Below, piece by piece: positions 17,371 to 25,763 of a DNA stretch of 64,000 bases. How positions within the stretch are numbered: the stretch's first letter is position 1; each line of letters begins with the position of its first letter. The translations under genes and the position numbers were made by a program. Source of the stretch: Comamonas thiooxydans (GTDB taxonomy: Bacteria > Pseudomonadota > Gammaproteobacteria > Burkholderiales > Burkholderiaceae_C). Location of the stretch: positions 434,001 to 498,000 of the forward strand of contig NZ_BBVD01000005.1 in NCBI RefSeq assembly GCF_000964545.1. Reading direction: 5' to 3'. Under the pieces are notes generated by a model. It had not been told where the DNA came from and made no database searches. It saw nothing but the letters and a program-made list of their open reading frames with translations.

Positions 17371-18128
17371 TGCTGGAGCTGTTCCTGATCGGCATCGGCA
17401 CCGGCAACCCCGATCACCTCACCCGGGAAGCAGAGAAAGCAATTCGCAGCGCCGACCTGGTTCTGTTGCCACACAAGGAGGACAGCAAGGCCGAGCTGGC
17501 CCAGGTCCGCCTGTCGCTGCTGCAAGGCCTGGCCGTGGAAGAGAGCCGAATTGCTCACTTCGACATGCCGCAACGCCGCCAGCAGGGATCGGACTACGAC
17601 CAGCAAGTGGACGAATGGCATGAGGCCATTGCCCGGCGCTGGCAAGCCAGTCTTCAGGAGCATCTCCCTGCCCGTTCGGGACGCGTGGCCCTGCTTGTCT
17701 GGGGCGACCCGGCCCTCTACGACAGCACGCTGCGCATTGCCTCGCGTCTGGGCCTGGCCCGCGAACAGGTATGCGTCGTGCCTGGCATCACCTCCATGCA
17801 GGTGCTGTGCAGTGCCCATGGCATTGCCCTCAATGAAATCGGCGAGCCCTTTCTGATCACCACCGGTCGCCAGCTGCGTGAAAACGGCTGGCCATCCGGG
17901 GTGAACACCCTGGTCGTGATGCTGGATGGTCAACGCAGCTATGAACAGCTGAAAGATACCGATGTCGACATCTACTGGGGTGCCTATCTGGGCATGCCCC
18001 AGCAATTGCTCATGCATGGCCGGCTTTGCGACATCGCGCCAGACATCACCAGCAGGCGCGCCCAGGCCCGCGAACAAAATGGCTGGATCATGGACATCTA
18101 CCTGCTGCGCAGGGTCGCGGCCCCCTGA
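17370..18128 (+). CDS. cobF: Precorrin-6A synthase (deacetylating) CobF
   Basis: Methylates C-1 of precorrin-5 and releases acetate; specific to the aerobic pathway. The 252-residue protein has the CobF start LFLIGIGTGNPDHLTREA, VLLPHKEDSKAEL near residue 32, LLVWGDPALYDSTLRIA near 105 and VVPGITSMQVLCSAHGIALNEIG near 130. It ends this run of ring-synthesis genes, about 120 bases before the convergent LysR gene. CobF together with CobG is good evidence for oxygen-dependent synthesis. Confidence 0.95.
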   Translation: MLELFLIGIGTGNPDHLTREAEKAIRSADLVLLPHKEDSKAELAQVRLSLLQGLAVEESRIAHFDMPQRRQQGSDYDQQVDEWHEAIARRWQASLQEHLPARSGRVALLVWGDPALYDSTLRIASRLGLAREQVCVVPGITSMQVLCSAHGIALNEIGEPFLITTGRQLRENGWPSGVNTLVVMLDGQRSYEQLKDTDVDIYWGAYLGMPQQLLMHGRLCDIAPDITSRRAQAREQNGWIMDIYLLRRVAAP

Positions 18129-18246
18129 CCCAAGGTCGCCCAGGCGCATCCGTCGCCTGGCAGGCACACCGGATCACCGTGCGGTGTGCTTCACCTCATC
18201 AAGGAATCGATGGCCTGGGGTGTTCAGCTTGCCTGCCGATGCCAGC

Positions 18247-19254
18247 CTATGCGGACGCCGGTACTGCTGCATGAGGCAGCTCGAGCCGATGCCAGAGTCT
18301 GAGCATCTCCTGCAGCAGCGCTGGCGCATGGTCTGTGCGATACACCGCGCCCAACGGTGGCAAACCGCCCTCCATACGCACATCCAGCGCACGCACACGC
18401 CCCTGGGAACGCAGTCCCGGCAGAATGCTGCGGGGCACCAGCGATACGGCCCCAGGCTGGGTGAGCAGGCCCTCGAGCACGGGCAGCGACACAGTGGAGG
18501 CCGGAAACCAGGAGGCATCCTCCAGCACGGGCAGCACCTCGGTCTCCACGATATTGCGCACCGCGATGCCAAAGCTCGGCAGCACCCAGCGCGCCCCCCT
18601 CAAGGCAGGCAGCGGCACATCGCGCCGCCCGACCAGCGGATGATCAGCATCCGCAATCACCACTGCCGCATCCAGCAGCAGCGGCTCGAAGGAAAACTCC
18701 ACCGGCAAAAGCTGGGGCTGGCGACAGAACACCACATCGAGACCGGAAGCCATGAGCTGCGACAGCAAAGGGGCGCTGGCATCCTCATGCACATCCACAT
18801 AGACCTGCGGGTGTGCCTCGTAAAAGCGTGGCAGCAGCTGGGACAGCACCGAAAGCGCAGCTGCCGGAATGGCCCCGAGACGTAACGCTGCCGAAGCCCC
18901 GCGACGGATGGAGGCCAGCGATTCGGACACTTCCTGCAATCCCACCAGCATGCCGCGTGCCGCATCGATCAATGCCTGGCCTGCCACCGTGGGCCGCATG
19001 CCGCGTGCATGGCGCTCGAACAGCTTGATATCCAGCACCCGCTCCAGCTCGGCCAGGGCCTGGGTAGCCGCTGACTGGCTCATGCTCAGCTCCACTGCCG
19101 CCTGCATGACCGAGCCGCATTGCTGCAAAGCCAGCAAAAGCTGCAACTGACGCAGCCGCACCTGCTTGACCATACGGGAAAAGAGCAAGCGGCCCTCGGG
19201 GCTTGCAGCCCCTGCTCTGGCCTGTATCTGAGAAAAAGAAGAGTCAGCAGCCAT
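18247..19254 (-). CDS. LysR-family transcriptional regulator
   Basis: About 335 residues from the ATG at 19254; the open frame extends to 19362, but the shorter start suits LysR length. The winged helix-turn-helix is at residues about 30-90 (QLQLLLALQQCGSVMQAAVE...SQSAATQALAELERVLD..LFERHARGMRPT), followed by a type 2 periplasmic-binding-like effector domain. It lies downstream of, and in the same direction as, an amino-acid ABC importer, separated by about 220 bases, so it could regulate that importer. The inducer is not predictable. Confidence 0.88.
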   Translation of the reverse strand: MAADSSFSQIQARAGAASPEGRLLFSRMVKQVRLRQLQLLLALQQCGSVMQAAVELSMSQSAATQALAELERVLDIKLFERHARGMRPTVAGQALIDAARGMLVGLQEVSESLASIRRGASAALRLGAIPAAALSVLSQLLPRFYEAHPQVYVDVHEDASAPLLSQLMASGLDVVFCRQPQLLPVEFSFEPLLLDAAVVIADADHPLVGRRDVPLPALRGARWVLPSFGIAVRNIVETEVLPVLEDASWFPASTVSLPVLEGLLTQPGAVSLVPRSILPGLRSQGRVRALDVRMEGGLPPLGAVYRTDHAPALLQEMLRLWHRLELPHAAVPASA

Positions 19255-19477
19255 GATTTCAACGGATGTCGATCGCTTCCACAAAGTTCGTTCCAGCCTC
19301 TCGCCAATGCCAGCACCGAAGTGAGCATGATTCGGATAGTTTGCACGCATCCGACTATGCATTCACTTCCGCTTGAACGGACGGAGGAAACGCCGCGACA
19401 CCGCATTGTCGTGGCAATTGCCCCGTGTGCTGATGACAGAGCGCCGTACCAGCCTCCCGTGGGCCTCCCGAGAGCGC

Positions 19478-20278
19478 TCAATGCATGGGTCTACCTAGTC
19501 GCTGGCTCGCCTTTGAAATCGCATAGTTCACAAGGCAGTAAAGCGCCGCCACGACCAGGTACACAGGCACCAGCGAGTGGTAGTTCGCTATCAGCACCTT
19601 GGCGTTCTGCATGAGCTCACCATAGGTGACGACATAGCCGAAGGTGGTGTCCTTGACCACGATGACCAGTTGCGCAACCAGTGCAGGAACGATGTAGCGA
19701 AGGGCCTGAGGAAAAACGACGAAGAAAAAGACCTGGACTTCGGTCAAACCCAGGCTTCGCGCGGCGTCGGTCTGGCCGCGCGGAACGGCGAGCACGCCCG
19801 CGCGGTATACCTCGGCAACCACGGCTGCGGTACTCAGGCCTATGGGCAAGGTCAGCATCCAATAGGTGCTCAGCTTGATCCCGACCGATGGCAGCACCAG
19901 AAAGCAGACATAGATGAGCAGCAGCGTGGGCGTGCCGCGCAGGAACTCAATGACAGCAATGCTGGGCCAACGCATCAGCCTCAGCCGCGACAGCCGCCCC
20001 AGCAGCAGCACCAGCCCGAGGGCCAGAGCAATGACGGCGGCCATCGCCGACGATGCCAGCGTGCCGAGCAGACCTTTGGCAAGAAAGCTCCAGGTCGTCG
20101 GCCAGGCAAAGAATTCCCAATACGGGGCATCGAGCTGCCCTGCCGAATGGAAGCGGAACACGATGGCCACCGCCAGCAAAAGCAGCACGGCTGCGGCGAT
20201 CGCGCTCACCGCGTTGGTGACGGCCCGGGCCTGGGGGTCCGGCGCAGCAAACAGAATGTCCTCCAGAGAGCGGCTCAT
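19478..20278 (-). CDS. Amino-acid ABC transporter permease (HisM/GlnP type)
   Basis: Inner-membrane permease of 266 residues with five or so hydrophobic segments. The polar amino-acid permease signature is clear: FLRGTPTLLLIYVCFLVLP near residue 115, VYRAGVLAVPRGQTDAARSLGL near 165, and the PQALRYIVPALVAQ segment near 195, which includes the EAA loop region. It overlaps the upstream permease gene by 4 bp. No ATP-binding gene follows, so the importer needs an ATPase from elsewhere in the genome. Confidence 0.9.
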   Translation of the reverse strand: MSRSLEDILFAAPDPQARAVTNAVSAIAAAVLLLLAVAIVFRFHSAGQLDAPYWEFFAWPTTWSFLAKGLLGTLASSAMAAVIALALGLVLLLGRLSRLRLMRWPSIAVIEFLRGTPTLLLIYVCFLVLPSVGIKLSTYWMLTLPIGLSTAAVVAEVYRAGVLAVPRGQTDAARSLGLTEVQVFFFVVFPQALRYIVPALVAQLVIVVKDTTFGYVVTYGELMQNAKVLIANYHSLVPVYLVVAALYCLVNYAISKASQRLGRPMH

Positions 20279-20937
20279 CGCAGTATCCGCACTTTCTTTT
20301 CCAGAGCTGCACCGGCCCAGGCGATGAGCAGGCCTGTCACCACATACATGGTGGCAGCCACTGCGAACGCGGCAATGCCGAGCGCCGAGTCGTTGGCGAT
20401 CTTGGATACGAGCGCGGTGAGCTCCCGGCCTGGAAACGGCAACTGCGACGCCAGAGAGGTCGACAGCATCAATGCAATCAGCAGCGAAGTCATCGGCTGC
20501 ACCACCGAACGCAGTGCCTGCGGCAAGACCACGGCAGAAACAATCTGCAGCGGCCGCATGCCCAGGCTGAGCGCAGCCTCAATCTGGCTGCCGGGAATGG
20601 TGTTGATACCCGAGCGCAGGTAGTCCGCCGTGAATGCGGAGCAGACCAGCGTCAGCGTCAGTATCACGCTGGGCTCATAGTCGATCACGATGTTGAGATC
20701 GGGTAGCGCGAAAACGATGAAGATCAGCAGCGCTACGCTGGGAATATTGCGGAAGATCTCGACGTAGACGGTCAGTGCCATGCGCAGCGGCGGCAATGGC
20801 ATAAGCCTAAGCACCGCGACGACCGTACCCAGCATGACCCCGGGCACAAAGGACACCACCGTGAGCTTCCATGTCAGCAAGAGGGCCTGCCAGAAGGCAG
20901 GCCCATAATCGGCCAGGAGCCTGGAAACCTCACCCAT
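20275..20937 (-). CDS. Amino-acid ABC transporter permease (HisQ/GlnP type)
   Basis: Second permease of the same importer, 220 residues. Motifs: VYVEIFRNIPSVALLIFIVFALP near residue 58, YLRSGINTIPGSQIEAALSLGM near 105, and VVLPQALRSVVQPMTSLL near 140. The initiating ATG lies just after the binding-protein gene (3 bases between). Two distinct permeases indicate a heterodimeric channel, as in glutamate/aspartate (GltJK-like) importers, which would fit an acidic or amide amino acid. Substrate is inference. Confidence 0.9.
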   Translation of the reverse strand: MGEVSRLLADYGPAFWQALLLTWKLTVVSFVPGVMLGTVVAVLRLMPLPPLRMALTVYVEIFRNIPSVALLIFIVFALPDLNIVIDYEPSVILTLTLVCSAFTADYLRSGINTIPGSQIEAALSLGMRPLQIVSAVVLPQALRSVVQPMTSLLIALMLSTSLASQLPFPGRELTALVSKIANDSALGIAAFAVAATMYVVTGLLIAWAGAALEKKVRILR

Positions 20938-20940
20938 TGT

Positions 20941-21843
20941 TCAAGGCAGAGCGGGCGGCGTCGGAACAGTCGTGCTACCGGTACGCTGCCCTATGGAGAT
21001 AGTCCAGAGTTTGGCCCAGGTACCATCAGCCTCCAGCTTCTTCAGGAAGGCATTGATGAATGCTACGCCGTCCGAGCCCTTGGGCAGTCCAACGCCATAG
21101 GGGTCCTGCGCGCCGAATGGCGCACCCGCCAGCCGCGCGTTGCTGGTGCCAAGGCTCAGGGCGTTGAGCAGCAGCGTGTAATCGGTCACGTAGGCATCCA
21201 CGCGCCCCTGACGCAGTGCATCGAGGGCTTCCTGATGTGTCTGAAACTCTTGCACGACAGCCTTGGGGGCATACTGAGCCAATATCGCAGGCCCTGTGGA
21301 GCCCGCTTGCGTGGCCACCTTCTTGCCGCCCAGGTCGTTGTAAGACTGAACCGTCTTGTTGTTCGACTTGACCAGTACGCCGGACTGCGATGTGTAGTAA
21401 GGGCCGGCAAACGAGATCTTCTCGGCGCGAGCAGGAGTGATGGAGTAGGTGGCGAAGACCATGTCCACCTGATTATTGACAAGCACCTGCTCGCGCGTGG
21501 ACGAGGTCACCTGCGTGAACTGGTACTTGGCGGCATCGCCCAGAATGTAGCGAGTGATGAGCTGGGCCAGACCCAGGTCAAAGCCACGGATCTTGCCGTC
21601 TTTCTCATTGAGCAGCGAGAAAAGATTCGAGGTTTGCGTGCTGCCGAGGCGCAGCGTGCCAGCCTGTTTGATCTTGCTGGCCCAGGTGCTCGATGCGATG
21701 GTCGCCGCATCGGCCACAGGCCCCTGCGCAACCAGAGCGTCATAGGCCGCTGCATTGATGGGAGTGCCCTGTGCGAAAAGCGACCCACCGGTCACGATCG
21801 TCAGTGCCACCACGGTGGATTTCAGAATGGATTTGATCGACAT
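20941..21843 (-). CDS. Amino-acid ABC transporter substrate-binding protein
   Basis: Periplasmic binding protein (SBP_bac_3 type), 300 residues, with a signal peptide: MSIKSILKSTVVALTIVTGGSLFAQG, cleavage expected after the FAQ-type segment. Family features include LRLGSTQTSNLF...IRGFDLGLAQLITRYIL near residue 65 and MVFATYSITPARAEKISFAGPYYTS near 130, the central hinge motif of this group. It is the first gene of the SBP-permease-permease unit. The nearest upstream gene is 690 bases away and divergent, so the promoter must lie in 21844-22529. Confidence 0.92.
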   Translation of the reverse strand: MSIKSILKSTVVALTIVTGGSLFAQGTPINAAAYDALVAQGPVADAATIASSTWASKIKQAGTLRLGSTQTSNLFSLLNEKDGKIRGFDLGLAQLITRYILGDAAKYQFTQVTSSTREQVLVNNQVDMVFATYSITPARAEKISFAGPYYTSQSGVLVKSNNKTVQSYNDLGGKKVATQAGSTGPAILAQYAPKAVVQEFQTHQEALDALRQGRVDAYVTDYTLLLNALSLGTSNARLAGAPFGAQDPYGVGLPKGSDGVAFINAFLKKLEADGTWAKLWTISIGQRTGSTTVPTPPALP

Positions 21844-22529
21844 GCGGTCTTCTTGGATGGTCTGCGACGCGAATCAATATAAAGCAGCATTTGGAATGCG
21901 CGAGCCGCTCGTCCGAGCGTAGCCACCATTGTGCACACAATACAGCCCTTGTGCCCCAACAGGGCACGACGCCGCCAACAGTACCAGGCCTTGCCTAGCA
22001 CTCATTCGAGAGACTGACCCGACCGGCGTCCGGCTATGAATACTAGCAAGCAGTCTGAACTCAAACTCGATGCGATTGCTGGCGTCCAAGCCGGCCAAGC
22101 AGCGCCTGCCGCAGGCAAGGCAATATTGCCGCCGCTAGATCACACCGCCAAGGCAACCTGCTGAGAACACCTCGACGACAGCTTTCAAGCCATCAACTTG
22201 AGAAGTCGAAACCTCGCTGTCACCGGGCGTGACCAAATACACACGACCCCTAAACAGATCCAGCGATATTGAGCGGCATCTCTGTCCCTGGCACTGTCCA
22301 TGGCGAACATGATCAATGATCGCAAGAAATACAAGGGTTTTTACTAGAAGCCATCCAGCCCCACAGAGAGCGGCGCACCCAAGGTATCGACAAAGCTTAT
22401 AGCTAGCAGCAAATAACATGTACTGCCAAGGCTCCGGAATTTCTATATTTCATTTCCATGACGGCAGAAATTCGTGAACAGCACTGATGGTGTAGGCACG
22501 CATCGGCCGATATCTTTCAGGAGCCCTCC
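21844..22529. other. Intergenic region between two divergent binding-protein genes, no gene recognised
   Basis: Noticeably less GC-rich than its flanks. The open frames in it (for example 22135-22419 on the minus strand) have no family features, no good ribosome-binding site and no codon bias like the neighbours. It must contain promoters for the ABC importer (leftward) and the Bug-family gene (rightward). I could not place a convincing promoter pair. Confidence 0.6.
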
Positions 22530-23555
22530 ATGCCCATCTCTTCACGCACTCGCGGCCGCACAAATGGCCTCAATCGCCGCGTCGGCCTGCTCTCGCTGGC
22601 GGTTGCCAGCTCCTTGTGGACCCTGGCCGCACCGCAGGCGCTGGCCGCTGACGCCTATCCAAGCAAGCCTGTCAAGCTCATCGTGCCTTTTGCCGCCGGC
22701 GGCTCCACCGACATCGTGGCCCGCGTGATTGCCGAAGGCATGCGCACCACGCTGGGGCAACCGGTGATCGTGGACAACAAGGGCGGCGCCGGGGGTCTGA
22801 TCGGCAGCGAGGCCATCGCCCAGGCAGCTCCAGACGGCTACAGCATTGGCATGGCTACCGTGAGCACAGCCACCATCAACCCCCTGCTCTACAAACGCGC
22901 CAGCAAGATTGAAGGCAAGCTGCTGCCGGTGGCCAATCTGGTGACCATGCCGTCGGTCTATATGGCCCACCCCAAGATGGGCGTGAACAACTTCAAGGAC
23001 TTTCTCGCCAAAGTCAAGGCCCAGCCCGGCACCTACAGTGCCGGAGTGCCGGGCCTGGGAACGCTGGGACATCTGATGGTTGCCTCGTTCAACGAAACCA
23101 TGAAGACCCAGATCCAGATCGTGCCCTATCGCGGCAACGGACCTGCACTCAATGACGCCTTGGCCGGCATGGTTCAGATCATGACCGACCAGTTGCCCTC
23201 GGCAATGCCACAGATCAAGGGCGGCAAGCTGCTTCCCGTGGTGGTCGCCTCACATGGCCGCTCGCCCGACCTGCCCAATGTGCCGACCTTCAAGGAACTG
23301 GGCTACGACGAACTCAACGAACTGGGCATCAGCTGGTTCGGTCTGGTCGTCCCCAGCAACACGCCGGCCCCCATCGTGAAGCAGTTGCAGGATGCGGCTG
23401 TCAAAGCCGTCCACCTGCCCGAGGTGCAAAAGCATCTGAAGAATCTGGGCGCTACGGCGACCGATGCCGCGCCCTCCCAGTTCCCGGCCCAGATCGCCGC
23501 CGAACTCAAGCGCAACAAGGCCCTGCTCGACAAGGCCGGCGTCAGGCCCGAATAA
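22530..23555 (+). CDS. Bug-family tripartite tricarboxylate transporter substrate-binding protein
   Basis: Periplasmic TctC/Bug protein, 341 residues. Signal peptide ends near AAPQALAADAYPSKP (residues about 28-42), followed by the canonical VKLIVPFAAGGSTDIVARVIAEGM, then VDNKGGAGGLIGSEA near 85 and YRGNGPALNDALAGMVQIM near 200. Burkholderiales carry large numbers of such proteins, usually binding carboxylates or aromatic acids through a water-bridged carboxyl pocket. The ATG at 22530 follows AGGAG-type bases (CAGGAGCCCTCC). The next gene, an amidohydrolase, starts 74 bases on, suggesting uptake and hydrolysis of an N-acyl or peptide-like substrate. Confidence 0.92.
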   Translation: MPISSRTRGRTNGLNRRVGLLSLAVASSLWTLAAPQALAADAYPSKPVKLIVPFAAGGSTDIVARVIAEGMRTTLGQPVIVDNKGGAGGLIGSEAIAQAAPDGYSIGMATVSTATINPLLYKRASKIEGKLLPVANLVTMPSVYMAHPKMGVNNFKDFLAKVKAQPGTYSAGVPGLGTLGHLMVASFNETMKTQIQIVPYRGNGPALNDALAGMVQIMTDQLPSAMPQIKGGKLLPVVVASHGRSPDLPNVPTFKELGYDELNELGISWFGLVVPSNTPAPIVKQLQDAAVKAVHLPEVQKHLKNLGATATDAAPSQFPAQIAAELKRNKALLDKAGVRPE

Positions 23556-23629
23556 GAGCCCGCCCTGCAGCCGGCCGGTTGCTTCTTCATGCCCTATCTT
23601 CTTCACCACAGCTCAAGGACCCTTTTGCC

Positions 23630-25057
23630 ATGCAAGCGATGAGCGCCCTGCAGGATTTTTTTCAACGCGAGACACCGCGCATGACGGCATTGGCCGACCA
23701 GGTCTGGTCTCTGGCCGAGCTGCGCTATGCCGAGAACGCTTCGGTCCAGCTGCACATCGATGCGCTGCAGCAGGCTGGCTTTCGCATCACCCGCGATGTA
23801 GCAGGCATTCCCACCGCCTTCATGGCCGAATGGGGCGATACAGGCCCGGTCATTGCCTTGCTGGGTGAATACGACGCCCTGTCAGGCCTGAACCAGCAAA
23901 GCGGTGCTCTGGTTTGTACCCCGTCCACCGACAGCCCCGGTCTGGCCGGCCACGGCTGCGGCCACCATCTGCTGGGAACTTCTGCGCACTTTGCCGCAAT
24001 TGCGCTGCAGCAGCACCTGAAAAGCACCGGCACGAGCGGACGCGTGCGCTATTACGGCTGTCCAGCCGAGGAAGGCGGCTCCGGCAAGACCTTCATGGCC
24101 CGCGCCGGCGTGTTCGATGATGTGGATGCAGCACTGACCTGGCACCCAGCCAGCTACACCGGTCTGTTCAGCCAAAGCACGCTGGCCAATATTCAGGCAA
24201 AGTTTGTCTTCCATGGCAAGGCATCGCATGCCGCGCACTCGCCCCACCTTGGCCGCAGTGCCTTGGATGCAGTGGAGCTGATGAACGTGGGGGTGAACTA
24301 TTTGCGCGAGCACATGCCCTCGGACGCCCGCGTGCACTACGCCATTACCGATAGCGGTGGGCTGTCGCCCAATGTCGTGCAGGCGCGCGCCGAAGTGCTG
24401 TATCTGGTGCGGGCAGCACGCAACCACGAAGCCGCCGAACTCTATGAGCGCGTTCAGAATGTGGCGCGTGGTGCCGCGCTGATGACGGACTGCAAGCTCG
24501 AAATCGTCTTCGACAAGGCCTGTTCCAATCTGCTGCAAAACAGCACGCTGAACAGCGTGATGCATGCGCAGATGCAGGCACTGGGACAGTTGCAAGCCGA
24601 TGCACAGGCGCATGCTGTTGCCGGCCAGTTCCAGGCCACGCTGGACAAAAACGATGTCGATGCCGTCAGCCGCCCTTTGGCGAGCGTGCTGCGCGGCAAG
24701 GTGCCGGCCATTTTTGAAGGTCTGACGCCCTACGACCCGAACGCCAAAGACATCATGTTCGGCTCCACCGACGTGGCCGATGTGAGCTGGATCACGCCCA
24801 CCGTTCAGGCCTGGGTGGCCTGCTATGCTTTCGGCACGCCGCTGCACTCCTGGCAGATGGTGTCGCAAGGGCAGTCCGGCCTGGCTCACACCGGCATGGT
24901 GCACGCCGCAAAAATTCTGACAGCCACCGCCGTGGAGCTGTTCGCACAACCCGAGTTGCTGGAATGCGCCAAGGAAGAACTACTGCAACGCCGCGAGGGC
25001 AAGCCCTATGTCTGCCCCATTCCTGCAGAGGTAGCCCTGCCCTTTTTGCGAAAGTAA
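23630..25057 (+). CDS. M20-family amidohydrolase (AbgB/amidohydrolase type)
   Basis: Metal-dependent amidohydrolase of about 475 residues, resembling p-aminobenzoyl-glutamate hydrolase subunit B and related M20D enzymes. Metal-binding landmarks: LAGHGCGHHLLGTSAHFAA near residue 105, YGCPAEEGGSGKTFMARAGVFDDVDAALTWHP near 145-175, HGKASHAAHSPHLGRSALDAVELMNVG near 200, and late SWQMVSQGQSGLAHTGMVHAAK. I took ATG 23630 (MQAMSALQDFF); the frame opens earlier at 23579 without support. Co-directional with the Bug protein, so probably one catabolic unit. Substrate unknown. Confidence 0.9.
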   Translation: MQAMSALQDFFQRETPRMTALADQVWSLAELRYAENASVQLHIDALQQAGFRITRDVAGIPTAFMAEWGDTGPVIALLGEYDALSGLNQQSGALVCTPSTDSPGLAGHGCGHHLLGTSAHFAAIALQQHLKSTGTSGRVRYYGCPAEEGGSGKTFMARAGVFDDVDAALTWHPASYTGLFSQSTLANIQAKFVFHGKASHAAHSPHLGRSALDAVELMNVGVNYLREHMPSDARVHYAITDSGGLSPNVVQARAEVLYLVRAARNHEAAELYERVQNVARGAALMTDCKLEIVFDKACSNLLQNSTLNSVMHAQMQALGQLQADAQAHAVAGQFQATLDKNDVDAVSRPLASVLRGKVPAIFEGLTPYDPNAKDIMFGSTDVADVSWITPTVQAWVACYAFGTPLHSWQMVSQGQSGLAHTGMVHAAKILTATAVELFAQPELLECAKEELLQRREGKPYVCPIPAEVALPFLRK

Positions 25058-25272
25058 GTTGGCAACGGTTCCTCCTCTGAAAGGAATTTCGGTAACTTCA
25101 AAGCAAAAGTCCCTGAAAACGCCCGCCAGGATTGAGGATTCGCCATGCGCGCCAGCTTGCTCTGCCTCAAAGCGGCAGCAGTCAAAGCTTGATGCAACAC
25201 AAGCCCCCGGCCAGGCCGAGCGGCCATAGTGAGACATGCCGCAAGACTGCGGAAACTCAACAGGGAGGCACC

Positions 25273-25416
25273 ATGAAGCTGATGATCGATCTCTTTTCCA
25301 CTGACTACGGGCTGATGAGCCTGGCCGTGATTTTGCTGATCATCGTCATGGCCGCTTTCTTTACGCGCCTCTTCCTGGGCAAGATGAAGAACGTTGCCAG
25401 CACCCCGTTGGAGTAA
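25273..25416 (+). CDS. DUF3149 small membrane protein
   Basis: A 47-residue protein with one transmembrane helix: MKLMIDLFSTDYGLMSLAVI, then a hydrophobic stretch and FFTRLFLGKMKN. This 'DLFSTDYGLMS' start is characteristic of the DUF3149 family in betaproteobacteria; no function is known. GGGAGG lies 8 bases before the ATG at 25273; the longer open frame from 25132 has no such support. A bidirectional terminator follows. Confidence 0.85.
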   Translation: MKLMIDLFSTDYGLMSLAVILLIIVMAAFFTRLFLGKMKNVASTPLE

Positions 25417-25486
25417 ATCCAGGCTTCATAGCACGCTGCGCATACACTACCTTGGGTTGCTGGCGATATGACACGGTTTGAGTGCA

Positions 25487-25519
25487 AAAAAGGCCGGAGC
25501 TTTCACTCCGGCCTTTTTC
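25487..25519. terminator. Bidirectional rho-independent terminator
   Basis: Perfect 9-bp stem AGGCCGGAG (25491-25499) with CTCCGGCCT (25506-25514), flanked by an A-run on the left and a T-run on the right. It separates the DUF3149 gene (+) from slyX (-). Confidence 0.9.
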
Positions 25520-25541
25520 TTGACCGCATCGCCCAGCGTGC

Positions 25542-25763
25542 TCAGTAATGCGGTGGCAACTCGTCGCGCAGATTGCGCACCATCGCGCCCCCGCCTTCTG
25601 GCGCTTGGCGCTTGAGTTCCCTCACCTCGTTGATCAACAGATCAATCTGCTGCTGCTGGCGGTAGATCGTCATATTGAGTTGCTCAAGCAAATCCTCTGT
25701 GTAGCTGGCCTTGATCTCCAGCTCCATGATTCGCTCTTGCAAGGCTTCGTGACTGTCGCTCAT
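25542..25763 (-). CDS. slyX: SlyX family protein
   Basis: A 73-residue, highly charged coiled-coil protein: LQERIMELEIKASYTEDLLEQLN followed by IYRQQQQIDLLINEVREL and a C-terminal PPHY, the hallmark end of SlyX. Function unknown; in enterics it neighbours slyD. Overlaps the aminotransferase stop upstream by 4 bp, so the two are co-translated. Confidence 0.9.
   Translation of the reverse strand: MSDSHEALQERIMELEIKASYTEDLLEQLNMTIYRQQQQIDLLINEVRELKRQAPEGGGAMVRNLRDELPPHY

Noticed and set aside
22135..22419. 94-codon minus-strand frame in the 22-kb intergenic region
   Set aside because: No ribosome-binding site, no family features and atypical composition.
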